This document shows positions 1 through 7,739 of a DNA stretch of 55,961 nt, in pieces. A program made the position numbers and the translations under genes. How positions within the stretch are numbered: the first letter of the stretch is position 1; each line of letters begins with the position of its first letter. The notes under the pieces are model-generated. The model saw nothing but the letters and a program-made list of their open reading frames with translations, was not told the origin of the DNA and did no database searches. The stretch is taken from contig CAMYKY010000014.1 in the NCBI GenBank assembly GCA_947259165.1, positions 648-56,608 on the forward strand, in the 5' to 3' direction. The stretch is from an uncultured Acidobacteriota bacterium (GTDB lineage: Bacteria > Acidobacteriota > Vicinamibacteria > Marinacidobacterales > SMYC01).

Positions 1-714
1 CTAGGGCAGGCGTTTTTCTCGCTGAGCCTAGGTAATGGCTGCATGCTCACCTACGGTAGCTACCTGAGTCGCAAAGAGAGCATTGGTCGCTCGGCGTTTT
101 GGGTGGTGATTCTCGATACGTCCATCGCTCTCGTTGCCGGACTCATCGTGTTCCCTGTGGGTTTCACGCTCGCCGGATTCGACCCAAGCTCCTCGGGCCC
201 GGGCCTCCTGTTCATTACGCTCCCGGAGCTTTTCGCAACGATGCCAGCCGGCGCGTTTTTCGGCGCGGCGTTTTTCGTACTCCTCGCGCTCGCGGCGCTC
301 ACTTCGGCGATTTCGCTCCTCGAGATTCCCGTGTCTCATTGCATCGACCAGTTCAAATGGTCACGAAAAAAGTCCGTTGGCGTCATCGCCGGCTCGGCTT
401 TCCTGCTTTCGATCCCGTGTGCGCTGGCGGGTGGCGCGGTGGATTTTTTGACGAACTTCACGGCGCCGGCGTGGGGTGGGGACTACCTGCAGTTCACGGC
501 TACGATCTGGAACAACTTTGCGCTTCCGATCGGTGGGCTCTTGCTTTCGATCTTCGTTGGTTGGGTCTGGGGTGTCGACAAAGCGATCGAAGAGCTGGTG
601 CGAGACCACGCCTGGTTTCCTGCACCTAGGCTCTGGGGTGTACTCATCCGATACGTCGCGCCCGTTGCCATCGTTATTGTTCTTCTCACCGGCATTTGGC
701 CGCTGTTTGTCTGA
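1..714 (+). CDS. Sodium:neurotransmitter symporter (NSS/SNF) family transporter, 5' truncated
   Basis: The frame is open from base 1, so the start lies upstream of the window; 237 residues remain and end at the TGA at 712. The remaining part contains NSS-family landmarks: a GQAFFSLSLG helix, then LTYGSYLS, then GLLFITLPELF followed by AALTSAISLLE, as in the TM6-TM8 region of bacterial NSS transporters of about 450-550 residues. Hydrophobic segments account for roughly the last six or seven membrane helices. The family couples Na+ to uptake of amino acids, and some bacterial members take tryptophan. With kynurenine-pathway enzymes downstream on the same strand, an aromatic amino acid substrate is a reasonable inference, not something the sequence shows. 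Confidence 0.85.
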   Translation, partial: LGQAFFSLSLGNGCMLTYGSYLSRKESIGRSAFWVVILDTSIALVAGLIVFPVGFTLAGFDPSSSGPGLLFITLPELFATMPAGAFFGAAFFVLLALAALTSAISLLEIPVSHCIDQFKWSRKKSVGVIAGSAFLLSIPCALAGGAVDFLTNFTAPAWGGDYLQFTATIWNNFALPIGGLLLSIFVGWVWGVDKAIEELVRDHAWFPAPRLWGVLIRYVAPVAIVIVLLTGIWPLFV

Positions 715-740
715 AACTGATTCTACTTTTGGAGGAATTC

Positions 741-2438
741 ATGCGATATCCGGCTCTTGCCGTCGCGCTGATTGCGTTCGCGTCGGCCGCCGCCGAGGAG
801 ACGAACAAGACGAACATCGAGGACCCCTTTATCGTCCTCACCGATGCGCTATGCGAGGCCAATGAGCCGGCGGACCCGGCGCGTGATAGCTACGGAATGG
901 ATCCAGCGACGGGCCGGTTCATCCATCCGTCGGCGACTCCGCATCAGCACGAGACGATGTCGTTCGATGGTGAGCTCGATTATTGGGATAGCCAAGACTA
1001 CGCCAAGAACATGAAGGTCGAGGCCTATTACCCGTGGGTCGTCGAGCCGTTCCACACGTGGCAGAACATCGTGGATTTCGACGGGCGGCGCTACCTTTAT
1101 CAGTACGTTCGCCGGGACCTCGGGATCTTCGATATTACTGACCCGAAGAACGTGAAGAAGGTGTACGAGAAGGGGGCGCCCTGGGATTCGGGATCACCGG
1201 GCGACGAGGTCAACCCTTACGCGCCGGGTGATATGTTCGGCGCGGCGTCGATCATGTGGAACGAGGATCTCGGAAAGATGATCATGGTCCAGTCGTTCGA
1301 GATTCAGCGCTTCGGTGTCATCAACGACAAGCGCAGTGAGCCCGATAAAGTCGCGATGCACCGCAACGCGGATCACTTGAAGGGGTTCAAGGTCTACGAG
1401 ATGAACGGACCGCTTCCGAATCAGTGGACGCTCCTGTCGGAGACGACCACAGATGTGATGCATCCGAATGCGCCCGTGGGGAAGCAAGGTGGCTCGGGGG
1501 TACGCGACATCCCGATGTACTTCGGCGGCAAATACATGTTCGTGGGTGCGGCGCCCGACGCGACGTTCGCGCTGACCGAATACCCGACCGATCTGTACTC
1601 GTCGGGATATCAGGCGTGGGACATGTCGGATCCAGCGAAGCCGGTATTTCTCGACCAGTTTGCGGCTCCCGGACAGCAACTCGGCGATGAGGCGGCGTAT
1701 GTCAACAACCCGCGGTGCGGCAACCGCACGTCGTGGTTCGGCTCTCGTATGCCGCTGTTCGTGCCGACGCCGGTGGAAGACGGTGGCAAATATGGCTACG
1801 CAGCCATGGCGGGGCTCGGGCTCTACGTGCTCGACATCTCTGACCCGGGCAATATGAAGGCGGTCGGCCATCTCGAGTTTCCGCCGAACGTCGCGGGAAC
1901 CGAAGGCGACAACATCGATGTCTCTCAAGTCGAAGAGACGGGCATCATTTATTACAGTGGCTATCCTCTCGCGGAGAGCTGCTACGAACCGTACAAAGAC
2001 ATCTTCGCCATCGACGTTAGTGATCCGACGGATCCGAAGATCGTCGCCACGCTCCCGCGCCCGGTTCCACCGTCCGATGCGGATTTCACAGATTTCTGCC
2101 AGCGGCGGGGAAGCTTCGGTCCGAAGCGAACGGGCTACTACACGCAGCCCGGGACCCCGCGCGACGACATTTTGCCCTACGCGTTCTACAACGCGGGCGT
2201 ACAGATTTTCGACGTCAAGGATCCGAAGAGCGCGGAGATCGTCGCCTACTTCGTACCGAAGTTCGACGAGCGGGTCGCGAGCTACGCGCGTGGCAACCTA
2301 GCGCACGGCATCTACGTCGAGTATGACCGGAACATCGTCTGGTTGTTCACCAACCATGGCTTCTACGCACTCTCGACTCCCGTTCTCGGCGAGCCGAGCC
2401 TCGTTGCGCCCGAGACGCCTTGGCCGCCGCGCTCATGA
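741..2438 (+). CDS. LVIVD-repeat secreted protein
   Basis: The ATG at 741 has a strong GGAGG at 731-735. The product is 565 residues with a short hydrophobic signal peptide (about residues 1-18, AFASAAA region). Repeated units such as LGIFDITDP, LGLYVLDISDP and VQIFDVKDP are the hallmark of the LVIVD repeat, which forms a beta-propeller-like fold on the cell surface or in the periplasm. No catalytic site is recognised. It starts 26 bases after the symporter gene and its stop overlaps the next ATG (ATGA), so it belongs to the operon. Its role in catabolism is unknown; substrate binding or scaffolding is a guess. Confidence 0.8.
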   Translation: MRYPALAVALIAFASAAAEETNKTNIEDPFIVLTDALCEANEPADPARDSYGMDPATGRFIHPSATPHQHETMSFDGELDYWDSQDYAKNMKVEAYYPWVVEPFHTWQNIVDFDGRRYLYQYVRRDLGIFDITDPKNVKKVYEKGAPWDSGSPGDEVNPYAPGDMFGAASIMWNEDLGKMIMVQSFEIQRFGVINDKRSEPDKVAMHRNADHLKGFKVYEMNGPLPNQWTLLSETTTDVMHPNAPVGKQGGSGVRDIPMYFGGKYMFVGAAPDATFALTEYPTDLYSSGYQAWDMSDPAKPVFLDQFAAPGQQLGDEAAYVNNPRCGNRTSWFGSRMPLFVPTPVEDGGKYGYAAMAGLGLYVLDISDPGNMKAVGHLEFPPNVAGTEGDNIDVSQVEETGIIYYSGYPLAESCYEPYKDIFAIDVSDPTDPKIVATLPRPVPPSDADFTDFCQRRGSFGPKRTGYYTQPGTPRDDILPYAFYNAGVQIFDVKDPKSAEIVAYFVPKFDERVASYARGNLAHGIYVEYDRNIVWLFTNHGFYALSTPVLGEPSLVAPETPWPPRS

Positions 2439-3334
2439 AGTACGCTCTAGCGAGTTATCGCGACGGCGGCGCGCATCGCGCTGCACTGGTCGTTGACGAG
2501 ACCCTCTACGATCTCGGTGAAGCGTTCGGGTCGGACGCGCCGTCCTGGGCGCGGGGCAGCCTCGACGACGTCATCGCCCGTTGGGACGAAGCGTCGGAAT
2601 CGCTGGAATCGCTTTCGTCGCCGGGGTCGAATCCGCTCTCGGTGACGCCCGAGGCACCGCTGCGGCCCACAAGGATCTTTGCTGCCGCTTCGAACTACGT
2701 CGAGCATGCGGACGAGATGGGGACCGTGCTCGAGGCAAAAAAAGACAGCAACCCCTACATGTTTACGAAGATGAGCTCGACGGTGATCGGTCCCGGCGAA
2801 TCGGTGGTGATCCCACCCGAGTCGCAGAAAGTCGATTGGGAAGTCGAGCTCGGCGTCGTCATTGGCAAGCGCGGTCGCCGCATCTCGGTCGACGACGCGC
2901 TCGAGCACGTAGCGGGCTACACGGTGGTCAACGACATCTCGGCGCGCGATCTCACCCGGCGCGATGATTATCCCTTCAAGTTCGACTGGTTTCAGGGGAA
3001 GAACTTCGATACGTTTTGCCCCCTTGGGCCGTGGGTGGTGCCGCGCAGCGCCATCGACGATCCGCAAAAGCTACGTCTTCGCCTCGATCTCAATGGTGAG
3101 ACGATGCAAGATGCGAGCACCGCGGGCATGATCTTCGATGTACGCGAGCAAATCGCGTATCTGTCGTCTCTGCTCACGCTCGCACCGGGGGACATTATTG
3201 CGACCGGTACACCCACCGGTGTGGGCATGGGGCGAGGCGTGTTTCTGAAGCCAGGCGATGAAATGACGGCTTTCATTGAAGGTATCGGTGTATTGAAGAA
3301 TCCCGTGGAAGCGGAAAAGGGAGTCGGCTCGTGA
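2435..3334 (+). CDS. Fumarylacetoacetate hydrolase (FAH) family protein
   Basis: The ATG at 2435 overlaps the preceding stop in ATGA. The 299-residue protein has a short N-terminal domain and then the FAH core (from about residue 70). Metal-ligand glutamates lie in DWEVELG (E136, E138), followed by NDISARD and the FDTFCPLGPW stretch and a C-terminal GTPTGVG loop. The family includes hydrolases, decarboxylases, isomerases and hydratases acting on 2-oxo/2-hydroxy dicarboxylates. In 2-aminomuconate catabolism, oxalocrotonate decarboxylase and oxopentenoate hydratase belong to this superfamily, so this gene may take one of those lower steps. The exact reaction cannot be read from sequence. Confidence 0.85.
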   Translation: MKYALASYRDGGAHRAALVVDETLYDLGEAFGSDAPSWARGSLDDVIARWDEASESLESLSSPGSNPLSVTPEAPLRPTRIFAAASNYVEHADEMGTVLEAKKDSNPYMFTKMSSTVIGPGESVVIPPESQKVDWEVELGVVIGKRGRRISVDDALEHVAGYTVVNDISARDLTRRDDYPFKFDWFQGKNFDTFCPLGPWVVPRSAIDDPQKLRLRLDLNGETMQDASTAGMIFDVREQIAYLSSLLTLAPGDIIATGTPTGVGMGRGVFLKPGDEMTAFIEGIGVLKNPVEAEKGVGS

Positions 3335-4344
3335 GAAAGTTTGGTTTGCTAGCTGCGACGTTGCTCGCTTTGTGTGGAGGCGGCTGCGGCTCGGAGCCGG
3401 GGCCGGGGCCGGGCCCAGGGGATGACTCGTCGTTGCGGGAAGTCACGTTCAACATGGCGTGGCTGCCTCAAGGCAGCATGAGCGGCGTGCTCGTGGCCAT
3501 TGATCGAGGTTTTTATCGCGATGCCGGTCTCGACGTTTCCGCCGTACGTGGCTTCGGGGGCATTCGAACGGTGAACGAAATTGATCAGGGGATGTTCGAC
3601 TTCGGCTACGGCGATCCGTTGGCGGTGATCTTGAATCGTTCGCAAGGCGGCAAAGCGAAGATAGTGGGCGCAATCAATCAACGTTGGCCCGCCGCGCTGT
3701 GCTATGTCAAAGGACGTCATGCTATCGAGACACCCGCGGATCTGCGTGGTCTCACCGTGGGTGGGGGACGCAGCTCACCGATGCAGGTTCTTTTGCCGAT
3801 GTGGCTCGGGGCGAACGGCATCGCCGCTGGTGACGTCACGATGATGCAGCTCGACCCGGCGGTCGTGATCGCGTCGCTTCTCGAAGGTCAGATCGACGCC
3901 GGAGAATGCTGGCGGGCGAATAGCATCCCGCTCTTCGAAAAGCGCGCGAAGGAAGCGGACGTCGAGATTGGCTGGATCGAGTACGGCGCGTTTGGTCTCG
4001 ACATCTACGGGAACGGTCTCGTAACGTCCGAAGTTCTCATCGCCGAAGCGCCCGACGTCGTGCGAAAGTTCGTCAATGCGACTTATGAGGGCTACGCGTT
4101 TGTTCTCGAGCAGCCCGAAGAGGCGACACGCATCGTGCTCGAGCAGTTTCCGGTTTTGGACCCGGAGGTGACGCGACAGCAGGTTGACGAGTTGACCAGC
4201 CTCATGTCCGGGACGGAGACACTCGGGTGGTTGGAAGAGGACAAGGTCGCTCGTACTCTGTCTCTGGTTTCCGAGGCGTACGAGCTCGAAGCGTCGCTGT
4301 CACCCTCGGAGCTGTATACGACCGAGTTTCTAGGAGGAAACTGA
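3331..4344 (+). CDS. ABC transporter substrate-binding lipoprotein, NMT1/THI5 (SsuA/TauA-like) family
   Basis: GTG at 3331 overlaps the FAH stop (GTGA). The 337-residue product begins with a lipoprotein-type leader (residues 1-20, ending in a GGGC motif; the lipobox is weak) and a Pro/Gly linker. The mature part has the NMT1 pattern: a VTFNMAWLPQG strand, a GFYRDAGLDV helix start, a DFGYGDP ligand loop and a LLEGQIDAGECW region, typical of periplasmic receptors for nitrate, taurine, aromatic or pyrimidine-like ligands. It works with the permease at 4916 and ATPase at 5686. The ligand is unknown; operon context suggests an aromatic amino acid metabolite. Confidence 0.85.
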   Translation: MRKFGLLAATLLALCGGGCGSEPGPGPGPGDDSSLREVTFNMAWLPQGSMSGVLVAIDRGFYRDAGLDVSAVRGFGGIRTVNEIDQGMFDFGYGDPLAVILNRSQGGKAKIVGAINQRWPAALCYVKGRHAIETPADLRGLTVGGGRSSPMQVLLPMWLGANGIAAGDVTMMQLDPAVVIASLLEGQIDAGECWRANSIPLFEKRAKEADVEIGWIEYGAFGLDIYGNGLVTSEVLIAEAPDVVRKFVNATYEGYAFVLEQPEEATRIVLEQFPVLDPEVTRQQVDELTSLMSGTETLGWLEEDKVARTLSLVSEAYELEASLSPSELYTTEFLGGN

Positions 4345-4910
4345 TGTTCAAGCCATCGCCGAGAAAATTGGGCCACCTGGTGCTGACAGTGCGGGACATC
4401 CACGCGTCGGCGAACTTTTATACGGAGATCGTAGGGCTCACCGTCTCTGATTGGATCGATGAGCGAATGGTGTTTCTCCGAGCGGGAACGGACCACCACG
4501 ACCTCGCGCTCGCTCAGCTTCGCGAGGGTGCGCCGAGCGACGCCTCACAAGGCGGACCTGGCCTCGAGCATTTCTCCTACCGAATCGACAGCTTCGAAGA
4601 GATGGAGAAGGTAGTCAAGCATCTCCAAGACAACGATGTGACCATCGATCGTGGTCCCGGCAAACACGGACCCGGCGAGAACTGTTTCCTGGTCTTCAAA
4701 GACCCCGACGGCAACAACGTCGAGTTTTACTGCGACATGCTCGAGATCACCGAAGAAAAACCGTACGAAGCCAAAGTCTGGAAAGACGGCGCTGAAACAT
4801 TTGATGTGTGGGGCTTCGAAAAATTTGCCGTCCCCCCACCAGCCCATTTCAGGAAACCAACCTCTCCCCCCTCTGGGGGGAGAGGTCGGCCACCGAAGGT
4901 GGACGGGTGA
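4344..4910 (+). CDS. VOC family protein (glyoxalase/extradiol dioxygenase fold) with repeat-encoded C-terminal tail
   Basis: The start ATG at 4344 sits in TGATG, with AGGAGG about 6 bases upstream. The 188-residue protein is a single VOC module: LGHLVLTVRD (H11) opens the first beta-alpha-beta-beta-beta unit, GLEHFSYRID gives the second histidine, and NNVEFYCD gives the metal-binding glutamate. This H-H-E set predicts a divalent-metal enzyme, for example an extradiol dioxygenase or isomerase. The last 16 or so residues, rich in Pro, Gly and Arg, are encoded by a palindromic repeat (4861-4915) and look like a late addition beyond the normal C-terminus. The substrate is not known. Confidence 0.85.
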   Translation: MFKPSPRKLGHLVLTVRDIHASANFYTEIVGLTVSDWIDERMVFLRAGTDHHDLALAQLREGAPSDASQGGPGLEHFSYRIDSFEEMEKVVKHLQDNDVTIDRGPGKHGPGENCFLVFKDPDGNNVEFYCDMLEITEEKPYEAKVWKDGAETFDVWGFEKFAVPPPAHFRKPTSPPSGGRGRPPKVDG

Positions 4911-4957
4911 GGGGGATGTCCAGAAGGTCGACCACCAAAGGTGGACGGGCGAGGGGG
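4855..4957 (+). repeat. Palindrome plus 32-base direct repeat lying inside two coding sequences
   Basis: A perfect 11-base hairpin (4861-4871 with 4875-4885, loop TCT) is followed by two copies of a 32-base unit at 4884-4915 and 4926-4957 that differ at three positions. The first copy supplies the C-terminal codons and TGA of the VOC gene. The second encodes the N-terminal residues of the ABC permease, whose ATG (4916) lies between the copies. The structure is that of a short mobile palindromic element tolerated in coding sequence. Confidence 0.75.
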
Positions 4958-5689
4958 CTCTTGCAGGGGGTCGCGTTCTTTGCGACCCTGGCCGTCGTTT
5001 GGGAAGGATCCGTCCGAATCTTTGACATCCGCTCCTACCTGCTCCCGCCTCTCAGCGACGTCATCAAAGAAGTGATCGCATCGAGAGCCCTTCTCTGGCA
5101 GCACGGCATCATCACGTTCAACGAGGTCGTGCTCGGATTCATCGCCGCGGCCATATCCGGCGTGATGATGGCGGCCCTCGTGTTCTTCGTCCCGATTGCC
5201 CGACGCACCGTATATCCACTCCTGATCGGCCTCCAGAGCATTCCCAAAGTCGGGCTCGCGCCGCTGATCATCGTGTGGTTCGGCTACGGCCTCAACTCGA
5301 AGGTCATCATGTCCTTCTTGTTCGCATTTTTCCCGATCGTGATCTCGACCTTGGGAGGCCTCGCGGGAACTCCCGAGCATCTCGAGGAGCACTTTCGGGC
5401 ACTACGGGCTTCGCGTTGGGTGACGTTTTGGAAGTTGCGCGTGCCCAGTGCTCTGCCAAGTTTCGTCGACGGGTGCAAAGTCGCGATGCCACTTGCGGTG
5501 ATTGGTGCCGTGGTCGGCGAGTTCGTGGGGTCGAACGATGGGCTCGGGAATTTGATTCTGTTGGCAACCGGTTCGTCGCGCAGCTCGCTGACGTTCGCAG
5601 CTCTCGGTGCGGTGACGGCGATGTCGCTCGCGCTGTTTGCCGTCGTGGCCGGGTTCGGGAGGTTGGTGTGGTGGCGAGCGCAATCGTGA
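4916..5689 (+). CDS. ABC transporter permease, NitT/TauT (SsuC-like) type
   Basis: A 257-residue inner-membrane permease. The first helix (LLQGVAFFATLAVVWEG) starts near residue 17, followed by PPLSDVIKEV, and four to five further helices. The cytoplasmic EAA-like loop is seen as LRASRWVTFWKLRVP about two thirds along, the contact site for the ATPase. The ATG at 4916 follows a GAGGGGG run and was chosen because upstream codons are repeat sequence; a TTG at 4961 is an alternative that would remove the repeat-encoded N-terminus (residues 2-15). It overlaps the ATPase start by 4 bases. Confidence 0.85.
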   Translation: MSRRSTTKGGRARGLLQGVAFFATLAVVWEGSVRIFDIRSYLLPPLSDVIKEVIASRALLWQHGIITFNEVVLGFIAAAISGVMMAALVFFVPIARRTVYPLLIGLQSIPKVGLAPLIIVWFGYGLNSKVIMSFLFAFFPIVISTLGGLAGTPEHLEEHFRALRASRWVTFWKLRVPSALPSFVDGCKVAMPLAVIGAVVGEFVGSNDGLGNLILLATGSSRSSLTFAALGAVTAMSLALFAVVAGFGRLVWWRAQS

Positions 5690-6465
5690 GCGCGACGGAG
5701 TTTCCGCAGGCGCGAGAGCCGGTCATCGAGCTTCGAAGCGTCTCGAAAACCTACGGAGCCGCCGACGGCGTCAAAGCGCTCGACGGGGTCAGCTTCGATG
5801 TCCACGAGCAAGAGTTTGTCTCGATACTAGGGCCGAGCGGCTGTGGCAAGAGCACGTTGCTTCGCGCAATCGCCGGGCTCACCGCGTTTGATGGGGAGGG
5901 ATTGTCGGTTGGAGGGCAGCCGGTCGTCGAGCCGATGGACGATGTCGGCGTGGTCTTCCAGTCGTCGAACTTGCTCCCGTGGCGAACGGTCGAAGCCAAC
6001 CTTCGTCTCGGTGCGGAAATCCGTCGGGAGACTCCAGATCCGCAGCGCATGACGGCCATGCTGGAGATGATCGGGCTCTCGGGGTTCGAGAATCGGTACC
6101 CGCATGAGCTGTCTGGCGGTATGCGACAACGAGTCGCCATCGGACAAGCGCTCGTACGGAATCCGAAGGTTCTGTTGCTCGACGAACCGTTCGGTGCGCT
6201 CGATGCACTCACGCGCGACAAGCTCAATTTCGAGCTGCTGCGAATCTGGCAAGCGGAGAAAAAGACTGTCGTACTCGTGACCCACAGCATTCCTGAAGCC
6301 ATTTTCTTGTCGGACCGTGTCGTCGTCATGTCCGATCGACCGGGGCGGCTTCTCGAAGATGTTCGTATCGAGCTACCGAGGCCGCGCGATCCGAAGTCGA
6401 CGCGCACATCGGCTGATTTTGGAAAGTACGTCGTCCGGCTGGGCGAGCTCATGGGAGTGCAGTGA
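5686..6465 (+). CDS. ABC transporter ATP-binding protein, NitT/TauT (SsuB-like) type
   Basis: GTG at 5686 overlaps the permease stop (GTGA), giving a normal-length 259-residue ATPase. Walker A is GPSGCGKST (K55), the Q-loop lies in VVFQSSNLLPW, the signature is LSGGMRQR, and Walker B is LLLDEPFGALDALT with the switch histidine in VTHSIPEA. The combination SNLLPW plus EPFGALDALTR is typical of the nitrate/sulfonate/taurine importer subfamily. The open frame runs much further upstream but that part is antisense-like shadow over the permease. It energises uptake by the lipoprotein at 3331 and the permease at 4916. Confidence 0.9.
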   Translation: MSATEFPQAREPVIELRSVSKTYGAADGVKALDGVSFDVHEQEFVSILGPSGCGKSTLLRAIAGLTAFDGEGLSVGGQPVVEPMDDVGVVFQSSNLLPWRTVEANLRLGAEIRRETPDPQRMTAMLEMIGLSGFENRYPHELSGGMRQRVAIGQALVRNPKVLLLDEPFGALDALTRDKLNFELLRIWQAEKKTVVLVTHSIPEAIFLSDRVVVMSDRPGRLLEDVRIELPRPRDPKSTRTSADFGKYVVRLGELMGVQ

Positions 6466-6491
6466 CGAGTCGGAACAACGAAAGGAAGATC

Positions 6492-6935
6492 ATGGCGAAA
6501 CTCAAACACGTTGGCATTGCGACGCGCGATCCCGACACAGCAGTCAAGTTTTTTACCGATGTGCTCGATTGGAAGATCGCGGGCAAGATCGATAGTCGCA
6601 ACGCGACCGGCTACTACGTCTCCGACGGGAACATGAACATCGCGCTATTGAAATTCAAGAACGCGCCGGCGGCTGGGGGAGAGTACGGCCTCGAATACAC
6701 CGGACTCCATCATCTTGGCTTCCAGGTCGAGGATCTGGAAGAATCGGCAGAGAAATTCGCCGCCGCGGGATTCGAGGCGCGACACGATATCAACATCGCT
6801 CAAGGACTCGGCGCAAACCCTCACAAAGACAACGCCGAGTACAAATACGCTGGCCCCGACGGCGTCATCGTGGATGTTTCGGAGCGCGGTTGGGTCGGGA
6901 CCGGCTCTTTCGTCGAGCGGACCGAGGATTCGTGA
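6492..6935 (+). CDS. VOC family protein (second copy in the operon)
   Basis: ATG at 6492 with AAAGGAAG a few bases upstream; a GTG at 6462 overlapping the ATPase stop would add ten residues and is the alternative. The 147-residue product is a single VOC module: LKHVGIATRDPD gives H6, FTDVLDW is the usual first helix, and GLHHLGFQVED gives the second histidine. The position normally holding the third ligand, a glutamate, reads VIVDVSERG, so an aspartate may replace it. That could change or remove metal-dependent activity. It is only distantly similar to the VOC at 4344, so it is not a simple duplication. Function unknown. Confidence 0.82.
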   Translation: MAKLKHVGIATRDPDTAVKFFTDVLDWKIAGKIDSRNATGYYVSDGNMNIALLKFKNAPAAGGEYGLEYTGLHHLGFQVEDLEESAEKFAAAGFEARHDINIAQGLGANPHKDNAEYKYAGPDGVIVDVSERGWVGTGSFVERTEDS

Positions 6936-7738
6936 TGATTTACCACGAGTCTCATGGCGAGGGGCCTGCGATCGTGTTCGCACACGGCGTCGCGGGCAAT
7001 CACGCAAGCTGGTTTCAGCAAGTGCCAGTGTTCTCGCACTCTTACCGAGTCGTGACGTTCGATCATCGAGGGTTCGGTCGCTCCGCCGATGCAGAGAAGT
7101 TGGGACGCTCCGGTTTCGTAGACGATTTGAAAGCGCTCTTGGACGAGCTGGAGATCGACCAAGCGTGTCTCGTCGGTCAATCGATGGGCGGCGGGACGGT
7201 CGTCGGTTTTGCGGGCCGCTACCCGGAGAGGGTGAGCGCGCTCGTCGTGTCGGACGCGCTTTTCGGGATCGAGCTTCCCGAATCGATCCGTGCGGGCTTC
7301 GATGAAGCCAGGGAGAAAGCGGCCCTGCTTGGCCAGCTCGAGCGCGTGCTCGCGAAGACGTATCCCGAGTCCGAGCCGGCAAAGACGTACCTCTACCAAG
7401 CACTCGCCGGCTTCAACGAGATGAATCGAGACGCTCTTCCTGGATCGTGGGGTCGGCTCTACACGCCGGATGAGCTGAAGTCCCTCGGCGTTCCGACTCT
7501 GTTCGTTGTCGGGCAGCATGATGTGCTCGTGCCGCCCAAGCTGGTCCACGAGCTCTCGGCGGTAATCCCTGGGTCGTTCGCGGTCGAGATTTCGGACTCC
7601 GGACATTCGCCGTACTTCGAAAAACCGACCGAGTTCAACGACAGCGTTCTGAGTTTCTTGCAAGCCGTTGGCGTCAAGGGTGCGGGCGCAAAGAAAGCCT
7701 TGAGCAATGCGCCCGGGTACACGAAGGTTACGGACTGA
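6935..7738 (+). CDS. Alpha/beta hydrolase
   Basis: ATG at 6935 sits in TGATG with the previous stop. The 267-residue protein has the full alpha/beta hydrolase set: oxyanion loop FAHGVAGNHASW, GFGRSA turn, nucleophile elbow GQSMGG (S83), acid in VGQHDVLVP (D196) and base in DSGHSPYFEKP (H224). The closest general type is the C-C bond hydrolase / esterase group that often accompanies aromatic catabolism. In this operon a formamidase-like role (formylkynurenine to kynurenine) or cleavage of a ring-fission product are both possible; neither is shown by the sequence. Confidence 0.87.
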   Translation: MIYHESHGEGPAIVFAHGVAGNHASWFQQVPVFSHSYRVVTFDHRGFGRSADAEKLGRSGFVDDLKALLDELEIDQACLVGQSMGGGTVVGFAGRYPERVSALVVSDALFGIELPESIRAGFDEAREKAALLGQLERVLAKTYPESEPAKTYLYQALAGFNEMNRDALPGSWGRLYTPDELKSLGVPTLFVVGQHDVLVPPKLVHELSAVIPGSFAVEISDSGHSPYFEKPTEFNDSVLSFLQAVGVKGAGAKKALSNAPGYTKVTD

Positions 7739-7739
7739 A

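Noticed and set aside
4884..4957. Direct repeats that might be read as a CRISPR remnant
   Set aside because: There are only two units with a 10-base separation, they lie within coding sequence, and no cas genes or spacer structure exist.
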